Below are positions 1 through 8,621 of a DNA stretch of 41,501 nucleotides, in pieces (the stretch's first letter is position 1; each line of letters opens with the position of its first letter). The stretch is taken from positions 1 to 41,501 of the forward strand of contig NZ_JH379419.1 in the NCBI RefSeq assembly GCF_000235885.1, in the 5' to 3' direction. Origin of the DNA: Leyella stercorea DSM 18206 (GTDB taxonomy: Bacteria > Bacteroidota > Bacteroidia > Bacteroidales > Bacteroidaceae). Below the pieces are notes generated by a model. The model saw nothing but the letters and a program-made list of their open reading frames with translations, did not search any database and was not told where the DNA came from. A program made the translations under genes and the position numbers.

Positions 1-250
1 TTGGTAGAGCAAAGGACTGACATTGTCTATTATTAGTGTCCGCTAAACTTTTTTATATAGAAGCAATATATCATAGTAAAGTATCAGTACGCGAAAAAAT
101 CTACCATATCTCCCAGTATTGCCGTAACTTACACATTACGAGCATGTTAAAGACTGGCAGATGTACTTCTGAGAGCTATATCTGCCAGCCTATCTACCAG
201 GCATCTACCATTCTATCCGTTGTCTAATCTGCCACGCCGTTCTCATTAGT
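1..250. other. Gene-free left edge
   Basis: I see no convincing gene here; the one short open frame (36-227) has no signal peptide, family motif or promoter. The first 20 bases resemble the D-arm and 5' anticodon stem of a bacterial tRNA (GGTAGAGCA then AAGGACTGA), but the following bases do not rebuild the anticodon stem, so at best it is a remnant or chance match. A hairpin with 9-bp arms (CTGGCAGAT at 154-162, ATCTGCCAG at 180-188) is present. Confidence 0.4.
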
Positions 251-354
251 CTGCTACCACAACATCATTACCCTGCTGTGGCAACATTGTTGTCCTGCTG
301 CGGCAACATTGTTGTTCTGCTGCGGCAATATTGTTGTTCTGCTGCGGCAATATG
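251..354. repeat. 22-bp tandem repeat, about 4.7 copies
   Basis: Copies start at 251 (degenerate), 273, 295 and 317, with a partial one at 339-354. The unit begins CTGCTGCGGCAA and continues with CATTGTTGTT or TATTGTTGTT. The last copies are almost identical, so recent slippage or duplication is likely. The repeat lies beyond the 3' end of glnN, outside any gene I can support. Another tandem repeat of the same 22-bp period but different sequence lies at 19771-19856. Confidence 0.9.
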
Positions 355-407
355 TGAAAGGCATGAAGCAATATAAGGGAGTTGAATTGTTTACTGGACA
401 GCAATAA

Positions 408-442
408 AAAAATCCTGATTTCCAAACGAAACCAGGATTTTT
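408..442. terminator. Bidirectional terminator after glnN
   Basis: Perfect 10-bp inverted repeat (AAAAATCCTG at 408-417, CAGGATTTTT at 433-442), 15-base loop, with T-rich sequence on both sides in the respective direction of reading. It is positioned to end glnN transcription on the minus strand. Confidence 0.75.
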
Positions 443-516
443 ATTTTATGAAGGAGCGCAAAGGCTATTTGAAGCAATATTCTTGTTCAAAAAAAGCGTT
501 CCATCCTTTAAGACGG

Positions 517-2706
517 TTAGCGAACGAAGAGGAGCTCGCGATATTTCGGGAGTGTCCAAAGTTCATCGGCAACGATGAGTTCGAGTTTGTCGATGTGATA
601 GCGTATCTCCTCCATCTTCGGAGCCACGGTGTCGTGGTAGGCGATTGCCTTAAGATGCTCGTCCTCGATGCGGTTGGCAACGCGGCGAGCCTCAACGAGC
701 TCTTCTACTCCATTCTCAATAATTTGTGTGCGCTCGGCTATCTCCTCGATGATTTTCTTGTTGCGCGAGGTGAGTTTCTCGGCAGTCTCGTGTGGGAAGA
801 TGTCGAACATGCTCTGCACGTTCTTAGCCAGACGACTCTGATAGTGGGTGCAGACGGGGATGATGTGGTTCATAGAAAGGTCGCCGAAGACGCGTGCCTC
901 AATCTGTATCTTCTTGGTGTAGGTCTCCCATTTCACCTCGTTGCGTGCCTCGAGTTCTTTGCGTGTCATTACGTTCTGACCCTCGAACATGCGTATTGTA
1001 GACTCGTCGAGGTAGCGTTCGAAGACCTTCGGACATGATGTTTCACAATCCAAGCCGCGGCGCTTAGCCTCCTCTACCCACTCCTCTGAGTAGCCGTTGC
1101 CCTCGAAGCGGATTGGTTCGCAGGTGTGTATGTCCTCGCGAACCACCTCAAGGATAGCACTTATCTTGTCCTCGCCCTTAGCGATGAGGACATCGACACG
1201 CTGCTTGAACGACTGAAGAGCCTCAGCCACAGCGGTGTTGATAACAATCATTGCCGAAGCGCAGTTTGCCTCTGAGCCCACGGCGCGGAACTCGAAGCGA
1301 TTTCCGGTGAAGGCGAATGGTGATGTGCGGTTGCGGTCGGTGTTATCGATGAGCAGTTCAGGAATCTCTGGGATGTCGAGTTTCAAGCCCAACTTGCCTG
1401 CAACGTCGAAGAGTTCGTCCTTATCGGAAGTTGCTATATGGTCGAGAATTTCTGTAAGCTGGCGTCCGAGGAACGATGACACGATAGCAGGAGGAGCCTC
1501 GTTTCCACCGAGTCGGTGGGCGTTCGTGGCACTCATGATGGAAGCCTTGAGCAGTCCGTTGTGCTTATATACAGCCATGAGTGTCTCTACGATGAAGACG
1601 ATGAAGCGGAGGTTATCCTCTGGTGTTTTGCCTGGTCCGTGGAGCAGCACGCCGGTGTCGGTAGCGAGACTCCAGTTCTCGTGCTTGCCCGAACCGTTGA
1701 TGCCTGCGAACGGCTTCTCATGGAGCAACACGCGGAAGCCATGACGGCGTGCCACCTTCTTCATGAGCGACATGAGGAGCATGTTATGGTCGATGGCGAT
1801 GTTGGTCTCCTCGAAGATTGGCGCCAACTCGAACTGGTTGGGTGCCACCTCGTTGTGACGGGTCTTGCAAGGGATGCCAAGCTCCAGCGCCTGAATCTCA
1901 AGATCCTTCATGAACGCCTGCACGCGCTCGGGGATAGCACCGAAGTAGTGGTCGTCCATCTGCTGGTTCTTTGCAGAGTCGTGACCCATGAGTGTGCGGC
2001 CGGTGAGCATAAGGTCGGGACGTGCCGAGTAGAGTCCCTCGTCGACGAGGAAGTACTCCTGCTCCCAACCGAGGTTGGAGATGACCTTCTTGACCTCTGG
2101 ATAGAAGTAGTGACAGACAGCCGTTGCCGCCTCGTTCACAGCGTGAAGCGAGCGCAGGAGCGGTGCTTTATAGTCGAGTGCTTCGCCCGTGTATGAGATG
2201 AAGATGGTAGGAATACAGAGCGTGTCGTCGATGATGAACACCGGCGATGTCGGGTCCCAAGCCGAGTAGCCGCGTGCCTCGAAGGTATTGCGGATACCTC
2301 CGTTAGGGAACGAGCTGGCATCAGGCTCTTGCTGCACGAGCAGTTTGCCCGAGAACTCCTCGATCATTCCGCCTTTGCCGTCGTGCTCGATGAAGGCATC
2401 GTGCTTCTCGGCTGTGCCCTCGGTGAGCGGCTGAAACCAGTGTGTGTAGTGTGTGACGCCATTCTCGTCAGCCCATTGTTTCATGCCTTTAGCCACGGCA
2501 TCAGCCATGGAACGGTCGAGACGTGCTCCGTTGTCGATAACGTCGATGAGTTTTTCGTACACCTCGCGTGGCAGATACTTATACATCTTCGCACGGTTGA
2601 ACACGTTCTTGCCGAAGAACTCCGACGGACGTTCTACGGGTGTGATCACTTCAACTGCTTTCTTATTGAAAGCATCGGCTACAACCTCAAATCGTAAATT
2701 TGCCAT
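517..2706 (-). CDS. glnN: Glutamine synthetase, type III
   Basis: Makes glutamine from glutamate, ammonia and ATP in the cytoplasm, the main ammonia assimilation step. At 729 residues it has the long size of GSIII, the type common in Bacteroidetes, rather than the roughly 450-470 of GSI. Family blocks: GWEQEYFLVD (213-222), NEVAPNQFE (285-293), the glutamate-site block NGSGKHENWS (337-346), and RNRTSPFAFTGNRFEFR further on. The C-terminus LPKYRELLF is typical. It lies 56 bp downstream of dapL on the same strand with no clear promoter between, so it probably shares the dapF-dapL transcript, linking lysine synthesis to nitrogen supply. Identification is secure; co-transcription is inferred. Confidence 0.96.
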   Translation of the reverse strand: MANLRFEVVADAFNKKAVEVITPVERPSEFFGKNVFNRAKMYKYLPREVYEKLIDVIDNGARLDRSMADAVAKGMKQWADENGVTHYTHWFQPLTEGTAEKHDAFIEHDGKGGMIEEFSGKLLVQQEPDASSFPNGGIRNTFEARGYSAWDPTSPVFIIDDTLCIPTIFISYTGEALDYKAPLLRSLHAVNEAATAVCHYFYPEVKKVISNLGWEQEYFLVDEGLYSARPDLMLTGRTLMGHDSAKNQQMDDHYFGAIPERVQAFMKDLEIQALELGIPCKTRHNEVAPNQFELAPIFEETNIAIDHNMLLMSLMKKVARRHGFRVLLHEKPFAGINGSGKHENWSLATDTGVLLHGPGKTPEDNLRFIVFIVETLMAVYKHNGLLKASIMSATNAHRLGGNEAPPAIVSSFLGRQLTEILDHIATSDKDELFDVAGKLGLKLDIPEIPELLIDNTDRNRTSPFAFTGNRFEFRAVGSEANCASAMIVINTAVAEALQSFKQRVDVLIAKGEDKISAILEVVREDIHTCEPIRFEGNGYSEEWVEEAKRRGLDCETSCPKVFERYLDESTIRMFEGQNVMTRKELEARNEVKWETYTKKIQIEARVFGDLSMNHIIPVCTHYQSRLAKNVQSMFDIFPHETAEKLTSRNKKIIEEIAERTQIIENGVEELVEARRVANRIEDEHLKAIAYHDTVAPKMEEIRYHIDKLELIVADELWTLPKYRELLFVR

Positions 2707-2762
2707 TGTCTGTTGGGTATTTAGTCGTTATATTGTTTTTATTCTTATCTTGTTATATAAAT

Positions 2763-4004
2763 TTAGTGAGTGGAACGTATCCACTCCCCTATCCTGCGCA
2801 TCGCCTCCTCACAATCTTCACGCTTTCCGAAGGCTGTGAGACGCACATAGCCCTCACCACTTGGTCCGAAGCCCACGCCTGGCGTGCAGACCACACCAAC
2901 AGCATAGAGCATCTGCTCGAAGAAGCGCCACGAGTCGATGCCGTGCGGTGTCTTCACCCATAGATATGGAGCGTTTCTTCCGCCGAACACCTCGAAGCCC
3001 ATCTGCGTGAGCGACTCGCGCAGCAGCTCGGCGTTTTGCATATAATAGGCTATCGTGTCACGCACCTGACGCTTGCCCTCGGGCGTATATATTGCGGCAG
3101 CGGCGCGTTGCGATATGTAGCTTGTGCCGTTAAACTTGGTCGACTGGCGGCGCTCCCACAGATGGTTGAGCGGCACGCGCTGCTTGCCATCGAGCGTGAC
3201 GGCGGTGAGTTCCTTCGGTATGACGGTATAACCGCAGCGCACGCCGGTGAAGCCGGCTGTCTTCGAATAGCTGCGAAACTCAATGGCGCATTGCTTTGCG
3301 CCGCGTATCTCGTATATAGAGTGCGGTATGTCGGCATCTTGGATGTATGCCTCGTAGGCTGCATCGTAGAGAATGAGTGTGTCGTTAGCCAGCGCATACT
3401 TCACCCATTTCTTCAGTTCGGCTTTCGAGAGCACCGTTCCCGTGGGGTTATTCGGATAGCAGAGGTAAATCATATCAACACGATGGTCGGGAATCTGCGG
3501 CACGAAGCCGTTCTCAGCCGTGCATGGCAGGTAGTTGACATTGCTCCAACGACCGTTTTCAAGCACTCCGGCGCGTCCGCACATCACGTTCGAGTCGATA
3601 TACACTGGATATATCGGGTCGGTGACACCGATAGAGTTGTCCCAGCGCACAATCTCGCCGATGTTGCCCGTGTCGCTCTTTGCTCCGTCGTTGACGAACA
3701 CTTCGCTCGGGTCGAGATGTATGCCACGCGGTGCGAAGTCGTTCTTGATTATCGCCTCGCGCAGGAAGTCATAACCATGCTCCGGTCCGTAGCCATGGAA
3801 CGTGTCAGCCGATGCCATCTCGTCTACTGCCTTATGCATTGCATCCACTACGGCGGGGCACAACGGCTGCGTTACGTCGCCGATGCCAAGACTGATAACA
3901 CGCATCTGCGGATGCGACACTTTGAAGGCATTCACCTTCCGAGCTATGTCTGCGAACAGATAGCTGTCCGAGAGTTTCAAGAAATGTTCGTTAACCAAAG
4001 CCAT
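2763..4004 (-). CDS. dapL: LL-diaminopimelate aminotransferase
   Basis: PLP enzyme that converts tetrahydrodipicolinate directly to LL-diaminopimelate using glutamate, bypassing the succinyl/acetyl steps of lysine synthesis. The 413 residues match the DapL length and read through as DapL: N-terminal [10 protein letters not shown] (39-48), aminotransferase motif NNPTGT (185-190), and the PLP-binding lysine K248 in [15 protein letters not shown]. The start is the first ATG in frame with the family N-terminus ([11 protein letters not shown]). It sits 82 bp after dapF, whose product acts next in the pathway, so the order matches the reaction sequence in reverse. No TAnnTTTG element was seen in the 82-bp gap, supporting a shared dapF-dapL-glnN transcript. 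Confidence 0.96.
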   Translation of the reverse strand: MALVNEHFLKLSDSYLFADIARKVNAFKVSHPQMRVISLGIGDVTQPLCPAVVDAMHKAVDEMASADTFHGYGPEHGYDFLREAIIKNDFAPRGIHLDPSEVFVNDGAKSDTGNIGEIVRWDNSIGVTDPIYPVYIDSNVMCGRAGVLENGRWSNVNYLPCTAENGFVPQIPDHRVDMIYLCYPNNPTGTVLSKAELKKWVKYALANDTLILYDAAYEAYIQDADIPHSIYEIRGAKQCAIEFRSYSKTAGFTGVRCGYTVIPKELTAVTLDGKQRVPLNHLWERRQSTKFNGTSYISQRAAAAIYTPEGKRQVRDTIAYYMQNAELLRESLTQMGFEVFGGRNAPYLWVKTPHGIDSWRFFEQMLYAVGVVCTPGVGFGPSGEGYVRLTAFGKREDCEEAMRRIGEWIRSTH

Positions 4005-4086
4005 ACTCTCTAAGTTTTTATATCATGATTGCTAAATGCAGAACATTGTACGCTGAACACAGAACCATGCAATCCTGAATTATGAT

Positions 4087-4941
4087 TTAAATCTCTATTT
4101 CTCCATCAAAAACGAAAGCCGCCGGTCCTGTCATATAGACATGTCCGTCGGCTTCATTCCATTCGATATGTAAGGTACCACCATCCATGGCGATGATGCT
4201 ACGACGCAAGGCTCTACCCGTAACCGCCGCTGCCACAGCTGTTGCACAAGCACCTGTGCCGCACGCCATGGTGATACCACTGCCACGCTCCCACACTCGT
4301 GTGCGGATGTTGCCATCTGACTTCAGTTCTGCAAACTCAATGTTGCAACGCTCTGGGAACGCCGTAGCATACTCCATGGCAGAGCCGTAGCGAGCCACAT
4401 CGAGTGTATCGATATCGTCAACAAAGCATACAAAATGGGGGTTGCCCATCGACACGAACGTGCCGTGGAACGTGCGCGAACCGACGGTGAGCACTCCGCC
4501 AACCGTCTCGTCATACTGCTCGGGCACGCGAAACGAAGGTGCAAGCATATCCACCGTTACGCTCTCCACCTTGGTTTCCGGGGTTTCGTTGCCAACAAGA
4601 TGCAGCTTCAGAATCTTCACGCCCGAGAGTGTCTGCAGACGTATCGTTGTCTTGTCGGTGAGCCGGCGCTCGTAGAGATACTTTCCGATGCAACGCGAAG
4701 CATTGCCGCACATCTTCGCTTCCGAACCATCAGCGTTAAAGATGCGCATGGAGAAGTCGGCATCAACACCACCATAAGGTTTGCCGATAAGCACAAGTCC
4801 GTCGCTACCGATGCCTGTGTGGCGGTTGCTCCATGCGATGGCAGCCGCAGACGGGTCGGACACGTCGTACTTCTGCGCGTCAACGTAGATGTAGTCGTTG
4901 CCTGCTCCATGCATCTTTGTAAATCTTACCGACTTTGTCAT
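4087..4941 (-). CDS. dapF: Diaminopimelate epimerase
   Basis: Interconverts LL- and meso-diaminopimelate, giving the precursor of lysine and of peptidoglycan cross-links. It works without cofactor through two cysteines: C78 in MCGNASRC and C227 in MACGTGAC, both intact. The N-terminal substrate block [12 protein letters not shown] and the GNPHFV block are also present; 284 residues is a normal length. First gene of the dapF-dapL-glnN group, with a -7-like promoter element about 60 bp upstream. An alternative internal start (M10) would remove the first beta strand, so the 4941 start is preferred. Confidence 0.96.
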   Translation of the reverse strand: MTKSVRFTKMHGAGNDYIYVDAQKYDVSDPSAAAIAWSNRHTGIGSDGLVLIGKPYGGVDADFSMRIFNADGSEAKMCGNASRCIGKYLYERRLTDKTTIRLQTLSGVKILKLHLVGNETPETKVESVTVDMLAPSFRVPEQYDETVGGVLTVGSRTFHGTFVSMGNPHFVCFVDDIDTLDVARYGSAMEYATAFPERCNIEFAELKSDGNIRTRVWERGSGITMACGTGACATAVAAAVTGRALRRSIIAMDGGTLHIEWNEADGHVYMTGPAAFVFDGEIEI

Positions 4942-4999
4942 TTTGCTTATCCTTTTACCTTAAAGCGGAGCCTTGATAGCCCCATGATTATTACGACTG

Positions 5000-5007
5000 C
5001 AAAATTA
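5000..5007 (-). promoter_or_regulatory. -7 element of the dapF operon
   Basis: Minus strand reads TAATTTTG, a match to the Bacteroidetes -7 consensus TAnnTTTG, placed about 60 bases before the dapF ATG. No good upstream TTTG at 19-21 bp was seen, so support is partial. Confidence 0.5.
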
Positions 5008-5070
5008 CAACTATTTACGCAAATACGAATAAATTAGCAAGGCATTTTCGTAATAATTAGCACAAAGTTT

Positions 5071-5109
5071 CAAATTGAAAGCACTTCTGTCAAAAATGCT
5101 TTCAATTTG
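5071..5109 (-). terminator. Hairpin after the thioredoxin-like gene
   Basis: Perfect 13-bp inverted repeat: CAAATTGAAAGCA at 5071-5083 and TGCTTTCAATTTG at 5097-5109, with a 13-base loop. It lies 42 bases past the stop codon of the thioredoxin-like lipoprotein gene and before the dapF promoter. There is no strong T tract. The arm resembles that of the hairpin at 29234-29266. Confidence 0.55.
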
Positions 5110-5150
5110 AGAGAAAAAAGCACCGTACGGGCTTTTCCACTTACAATCTA

Positions 5151-6323
5151 TTACAGCAGCGCTTTGATTTCTGCCTCTATATCCTTTATCTGCGCATCGC
5201 GCTTCACGACGTTGCAGTTGCGGTCGAGCAGGAAGAACGTAGGCACCTGCTGCACGTTGTAGAGACGGAGTACTTGTTGCGAATCGTCGTCCATACGTGT
5301 GCTCACCCATGGCAGTGCGGAGGTCTGTGTCTTCCAGAAGTGCTCGTCTTCGTCGAGGCTCACCTGATAGATTTCAAATCCCTGAGCATGATACTTGTTA
5401 TACAGTTCGCGCAACATCATGATACGCTTCATCGACTCGCCAGTGGCAAAGACATGGAAGTCGAGCATCACCACCTTGCCCTTGAGCGACGAGAGGCTGC
5501 GCTGTGCACCACGATTGTCGGTGAGCGTGAAGTCGAGCATACCAGAAGTGTTAACCTTCGCTGGGTCGATAGATGCCTCAGCCTTGCTGCGCAACATACG
5601 CACCTCTTTCATACCTTCAATAGCTATATTGTGGAGGTTCTTACCACGCTCGGCGTTGGGGTAGAACGCATCCCAGCTGGTAGCCACAGCAGCGAACACA
5701 CGCACATCCTGCTCCGAGGTGCGCGGGTTGAAGATGAGCACGGGCTGACCGCCTGCATATAGCGTCTGAAAGAGGGCAAAGTAGGAAGATGCCTTCATCG
5801 GCTGCTTGAAGATATAGCGTGTCTTCACGTCGGTCTTGTATGCCTCCAGCACCTTCTGTACACTATCCGCAACGGCATCAACACCGAGTTGTGGGTTGCG
5901 AGCGATGTTGTTGATGCGCTGCTGAAGCTGCATCTGCATTAGTGCGAGTTCCTTGATGCGCGAGCAGTCGTCCGATCCGCTCACCTCATAGTCGGAAGCC
6001 ATGGCGGGATACTTCGCCTTTACGGTGATGGTCTCGGTAGAATCGATCGACACGTTTATGATTTGTCCAGCGATACGCAGGCGGTAGAACTCGGGGGCTG
6101 TGGCAGCCTTGCCATCGAACGAGAACGCGCCATCGGCAGAGAGTTTCACCGAGTCGACGGTCTGTACACCATTCAGACCCATATTCTCGAAGTAGAGAAC
6201 GGAGTCGGCAGCATTCTCGATGTTGCCTTCCACGTGGAATTTGCGCTCGTTGCATGATGTGAAGCCGAGCGCAGTAAGTGCTGCAAAAGCAAATGCAGCA
6301 ACCTTTTTTGTCATAATATTCAT
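5151..6323 (-). CDS. TlpA-like lipoprotein without CxxC
   Basis: Probable periplasmic lipoprotein of the DUF4369-thioredoxin type common in Bacteroidetes. The signal peptide ends in lipobox LGFTSC (C24). Residues about 28-110 are a beta-rich N-terminal domain (GNIENAADSVLYFENM), a helical linker follows, and residues about 262-390 are a thioredoxin fold: KGKVVMLDF, then LRELYNKYHAQGFEIYQVSLD, then the cis-proline loop VQQVPTFFLLD. Where relatives have WCxPC this protein has FATGES (292-297), with no cysteine. It therefore cannot be a classical thiol-disulfide enzyme and may act as a binding or scaffold protein. Start could also be M4 (6314). It has its own -7 element at 6356-6363. Confidence 0.85.
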   Translation of the reverse strand: MNIMTKKVAAFAFAALTALGFTSCNERKFHVEGNIENAADSVLYFENMGLNGVQTVDSVKLSADGAFSFDGKAATAPEFYRLRIAGQIINVSIDSTETITVKAKYPAMASDYEVSGSDDCSRIKELALMQMQLQQRINNIARNPQLGVDAVADSVQKVLEAYKTDVKTRYIFKQPMKASSYFALFQTLYAGGQPVLIFNPRTSEQDVRVFAAVATSWDAFYPNAERGKNLHNIAIEGMKEVRMLRSKAEASIDPAKVNTSGMLDFTLTDNRGAQRSLSSLKGKVVMLDFHVFATGESMKRIMMLRELYNKYHAQGFEIYQVSLDEDEHFWKTQTSALPWVSTRMDDDSQQVLRLYNVQQVPTFFLLDRNCNVVKRDAQIKDIEAEIKALL

Positions 6324-6355
6324 CGTTGTATTGCTTGTTTGCTTGTTTTAATATG

Positions 6356-6363
6356 CAAACTTA
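6356..6363 (-). promoter_or_regulatory. -7 element of the thioredoxin-like gene
   Basis: Minus strand reads TAAGTTTG (TAnnTTTG), about 33 bases before the start codon. No clear upstream TTG element was found at the usual distance. Confidence 0.45.
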
Positions 6364-6412
6364 CGCATTATTTTCGGAAAATAAGCAGAATGACTTCGTT
6401 TATTGACAATAT

Positions 6413-7270
6413 TTAGAAGCTTTGTAACCACGCTTTCAGATCGAGCAGCATCTCGATGTGATAGCGGAAGCTGGTGCGCAAGCCGTAGCCATGTCCGCCA
6501 CCAGGATACACATGTAGCGACGCCGGAACGTCGTGACGATAAAGCTCAGCGTAGTAGTTGACGCCATTCATCGGTTGCACCACATGATCATCGTCGGAGA
6601 GGGCGATGAAAGCGCGCGGTGTGAGGCGTGTCACCTGAAGGTCGGTGCAGTATTTCTGCTCATCCTTCTTGCGTGGACGCTCGCCGAGCAGGTTCTTACG
6701 CGAGCCTTGATGACAATAGCCATCGAGCATCGTAATCACCGGATAGAAGAGTATCTGGAAGTTGGGCTTAGCTTCGTCCTTAGAGAGTGTGGCTACCGTA
6801 GAGGCGAGGTGTCCGCCTGCCGAAAATCCCATCACGCCCACGTTGTCCTTATCAATATGCCATGCCTCGGCATTGGCACGCACCAAACGCAGTGCCTCCT
6901 CAGCATCACTAACGGGCACCTTCGGATTGCCTGCAGGCATACGATAGTGAAGCACGATGGCTGCTATGCCTTGATCGTTGAAGAACGGAGCCCAGTCGGT
7001 GCCTTCGTGCCCCATCGACAGACTCTCGTAGCCTCCACCAGGGCAGATGACAACTGCGCGCCCCGTAGCACGCTTCTCCTCCGGAAGGAACACTTTCACG
7101 TATGCGGTATCGCCCAAGGCGTTGCTGTTTGGTGCTTTCTTCTGCCAAAGTTGCACGTCGAACGCGCGCTGTGCGAGAGCAGGCGCAGCGAGAATAAGGC
7201 AAAACACTGAGAGAAGTATGGTCTTGAGCGCAAGCATAGAACCGCGCATCGGGTATGCGAAGTATTTCAT
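6413..7270 (-). CDS. Secreted alpha/beta hydrolase (esterase-like)
   Basis: Exported alpha/beta-hydrolase of the acetyl-esterase/lipase group found in gut Bacteroidetes, which often removes ester groups from plant or host glycans; the substrate here is not known. A signal peptide ends near PALAQ (residue 34 from the first ATG); M11 (7240) is an alternative start that also gives a signal peptide. The oxyanion region is VVICPGGGYESLS (73-85), the nucleophile is S150 in GFSAGGH, acid candidates are D226-D228 (ALSDDDH), and H260 lies in GGGHGYG, so the triad looks intact. It is a single gene with its own -7 element, divergent from the Nudix gene. Confidence 0.85.
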   Translation of the reverse strand: MKYFAYPMRGSMLALKTILLSVFCLILAAPALAQRAFDVQLWQKKAPNSNALGDTAYVKVFLPEEKRATGRAVVICPGGGYESLSMGHEGTDWAPFFNDQGIAAIVLHYRMPAGNPKVPVSDAEEALRLVRANAEAWHIDKDNVGVMGFSAGGHLASTVATLSKDEAKPNFQILFYPVITMLDGYCHQGSRKNLLGERPRKKDEQKYCTDLQVTRLTPRAFIALSDDDHVVQPMNGVNYYAELYRHDVPASLHVYPGGGHGYGLRTSFRYHIEMLLDLKAWLQSF

Positions 7271-7307
7271 TTCTGTTACAAAAGTTGGTTTTTAGAATAT
7301 TTATTTG

Positions 7308-7315
7308 CAAAGGTA
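7308..7315 (-). promoter_or_regulatory. -7 element of the esterase gene
   Basis: Minus strand reads TACCTTTG (TAnnTTTG), 38 bases before the first ATG of the esterase gene, in the divergent intergenic region. Confidence 0.45.
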
Positions 7316-7323
7316 GCACTTTT

Positions 7324-7356
7324 TTTGTAATATTGCAGTACATAAAAGTGCTTTTG
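7324..7356 (+). promoter_or_regulatory. Promoter of the Nudix gene
   Basis: TTTG (7324-7327), 21-bp spacer, then TGCTTTTG (7349-7356), one base off the TAnnTTTG consensus. It lies 26 bases before the Nudix start codon. Confidence 0.4.
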
Positions 7357-7381
7357 TAATCATTAATTAATAGTAACAGAA

Positions 7382-7903
7382 ATGCATCCATTAGAGAAGT
7401 TCGAGTACTGTCCACGTTGTGGCAGCCATCATTTTGTAGAGAATGGTGTGAGAAGTAAGAAATGTGAGAATTGCGGATTCGAGTATTTTATGAATCCCAG
7501 TGCAGCCAACGTAGCAATCATCAAGAACAGCGAGGGCGAAATACTCGTCACTCTGCGCAAGCAGGAGCCTGCAAAGGGTACACTCGATCTCCCTGGCGGA
7601 TTTACCGAAATTGGTGAGACATCGGAGGAGGGCGTGAAGCGCGAGGTGATGGAGGAGACCGGACTAAATGTCACTGCCGTGCACTACCTCTTCTCGCTGC
7701 CCAACGTCTATCGTTATAGTGGCATCGAACTGCCTACGCTCGACATGTTCTACGAGTGTGACATCGAGGATGAGACGGTGCTCACCGCCAACGACGATGC
7801 TGCAGAGTGTATGTGGATTAAGCCGGAGGACATTCACACCGAGCAGTTTGGACTGCGCTCTGTGCGTTGGGGACTGGTGAAGTTTCTTGAAAAGAACTTC
7901 TAA
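7382..7903 (+). CDS. Zinc-ribbon Nudix hydrolase
   Basis: Cytoplasmic Nudix pyrophosphohydrolase that splits a nucleoside diphosphate linked to another group; the substrate cannot be read from sequence. The N-terminus carries a zinc ribbon with C10/C13 (CPRC) and C28/C31 (CENC), as in NADH pyrophosphatase-like members. The Nudix box is complete: G73, E79 and R87-E88 through E91-E92-x-G94 (REVMEETGL). At 173 residues it lacks the longer N-terminal domain of true NudC, so NADH cleavage is only one option. It stands alone and converges on the CYTH gene, with a hairpin between them. Confidence 0.88.
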   Translation: MHPLEKFEYCPRCGSHHFVENGVRSKKCENCGFEYFMNPSAANVAIIKNSEGEILVTLRKQEPAKGTLDLPGGFTEIGETSEEGVKREVMEETGLNVTAVHYLFSLPNVYRYSGIELPTLDMFYECDIEDETVLTANDDAAECMWIKPEDIHTEQFGLRSVRWGLVKFLEKNF

Positions 7904-7915
7904 GCCAACTTAGGA

Positions 7916-7939
7916 GGGTATGGCATCCCTGCCATACCC
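7916..7939. terminator. Hairpin between convergent genes
   Basis: Perfect 10-bp inverted repeat GGGTATGGCA/TGCCATACCC with a TCCC loop between the ends of the Nudix and CYTH genes; it could stop transcription from both sides. A near copy of this hairpin and its left flank occurs at 41359-41390. Confidence 0.6.
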
Positions 7940-7954
7940 ACGCCGCAACCTATA

Positions 7955-8434
7955 CTACCACTCTTTATACGGGTGTACGAGCAGTTGTGAGTTGTAATAG
8001 CGGCGGTCGCCCGTCACCTCCTCACCGATGAAGCTGGGCTTTGCAAAGGGTTCATCCTCCGAGGCGAGTTCCACCTCTGCAACCACAAGTCCGGCGTTGT
8101 CGCCAAAGAACTCGTCTACCTCGAACGTGTGGCGCCCGTCGGGCGACTTCACGAGCCAGCGACACTTGTCTATCACTCCGCCACGACAGAGCTCGAAGAG
8201 ATGCTCCGCCTCATCGTTCGTTATCTCCTTCTCAAACTCGTAGCGCGAGAGTCCAGCCCTGTCGCTATGGCTTTTTATCGTCAGCCATGAGCGGTCGTCG
8301 CGGGTGCGAACGCGCACTGTAGCCGTCTGGCAGGGCATATATCCCTGCTTGATATGGCTATGAGAAAAGGCAGCCGACTTGAAGTCGCTGCCTTTACGTA
8401 TGAGGAACTTACGTTCAATTTCTAATCCACTCAT
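7955..8434 (-). CDS. CYTH domain protein (triphosphate tunnel enzyme)
   Basis: Small single-domain CYTH/triphosphate-tunnel protein of 159 residues. The signature ExExK is at the N-terminus (E5-I-E7-R-K9). Charged strands typical of the tunnel follow, such as TVRVRTRDDRSWLTIK and EVDEFFGDNAGLVVAEVEL. Bacterial relatives of this size hydrolyse inorganic tripolyphosphate or act on nucleoside triphosphates; the exact substrate is unknown here. It is the last gene of an operon with the acyl-CoA ligase, prfB and a 46-residue membrane peptide, 13 bases after the peptide gene. Confidence 0.9.
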   Translation of the reverse strand: MSGLEIERKFLIRKGSDFKSAAFSHSHIKQGYMPCQTATVRVRTRDDRSWLTIKSHSDRAGLSRYEFEKEITNDEAEHLFELCRGGVIDKCRWLVKSPDGRHTFEVDEFFGDNAGLVVAEVELASEDEPFAKPSFIGEEVTGDRRYYNSQLLVHPYKEW

Positions 8435-8447
8435 ATTTTGTGTTCTA

Positions 8448-8588
8448 TTATACCTGGGTTAACGACCAAACAATGAACGCTGCGGTAAGCACAACAAGCG
8501 TCCAAATGATGCCCTTGATAACCTTCTTTGCTTTCTTCTCTTGCTCTGCCGCATACTTTGCGCGACGAATATTACTTTTCTGGCTCAT
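8448..8588 (-). CDS. 46-residue membrane peptide
   Basis: A short frame with a polar, lysine-rich N-terminal helix (SNIRRAKYAAEQEKKAKK, residues 5-22) and one membrane helix (GIIWTLVVLTAAFIVW, residues 26-41), so cytoplasm-facing N-terminus is expected from the positive charges. ATG start, TAA stop, and only 13 bases to the CYTH gene, so it is likely translated from the prfB operon. I do not recognise a family and assign no function. Confidence 0.65.
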   Translation of the reverse strand: MSQKSNIRRAKYAAEQEKKAKKVIKGIIWTLVVLTAAFIVWSLTQV

Positions 8589-8621
8589 AGTTATTTTGAT
8601 TTTTAATTGATTGTTTTTTTT

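Noticed and set aside
251..354. CRISPR-like appearance of the 22-bp arrays
   Set aside because: Units are head to tail with no spacers and no cas genes are present, so these are plain tandem repeats.
382..1038. 218-residue plus-strand frame over the glnN end
   Set aside because: It overlaps the well-supported glnN on the other strand and has no family motif or start signal; it is a shadow frame.
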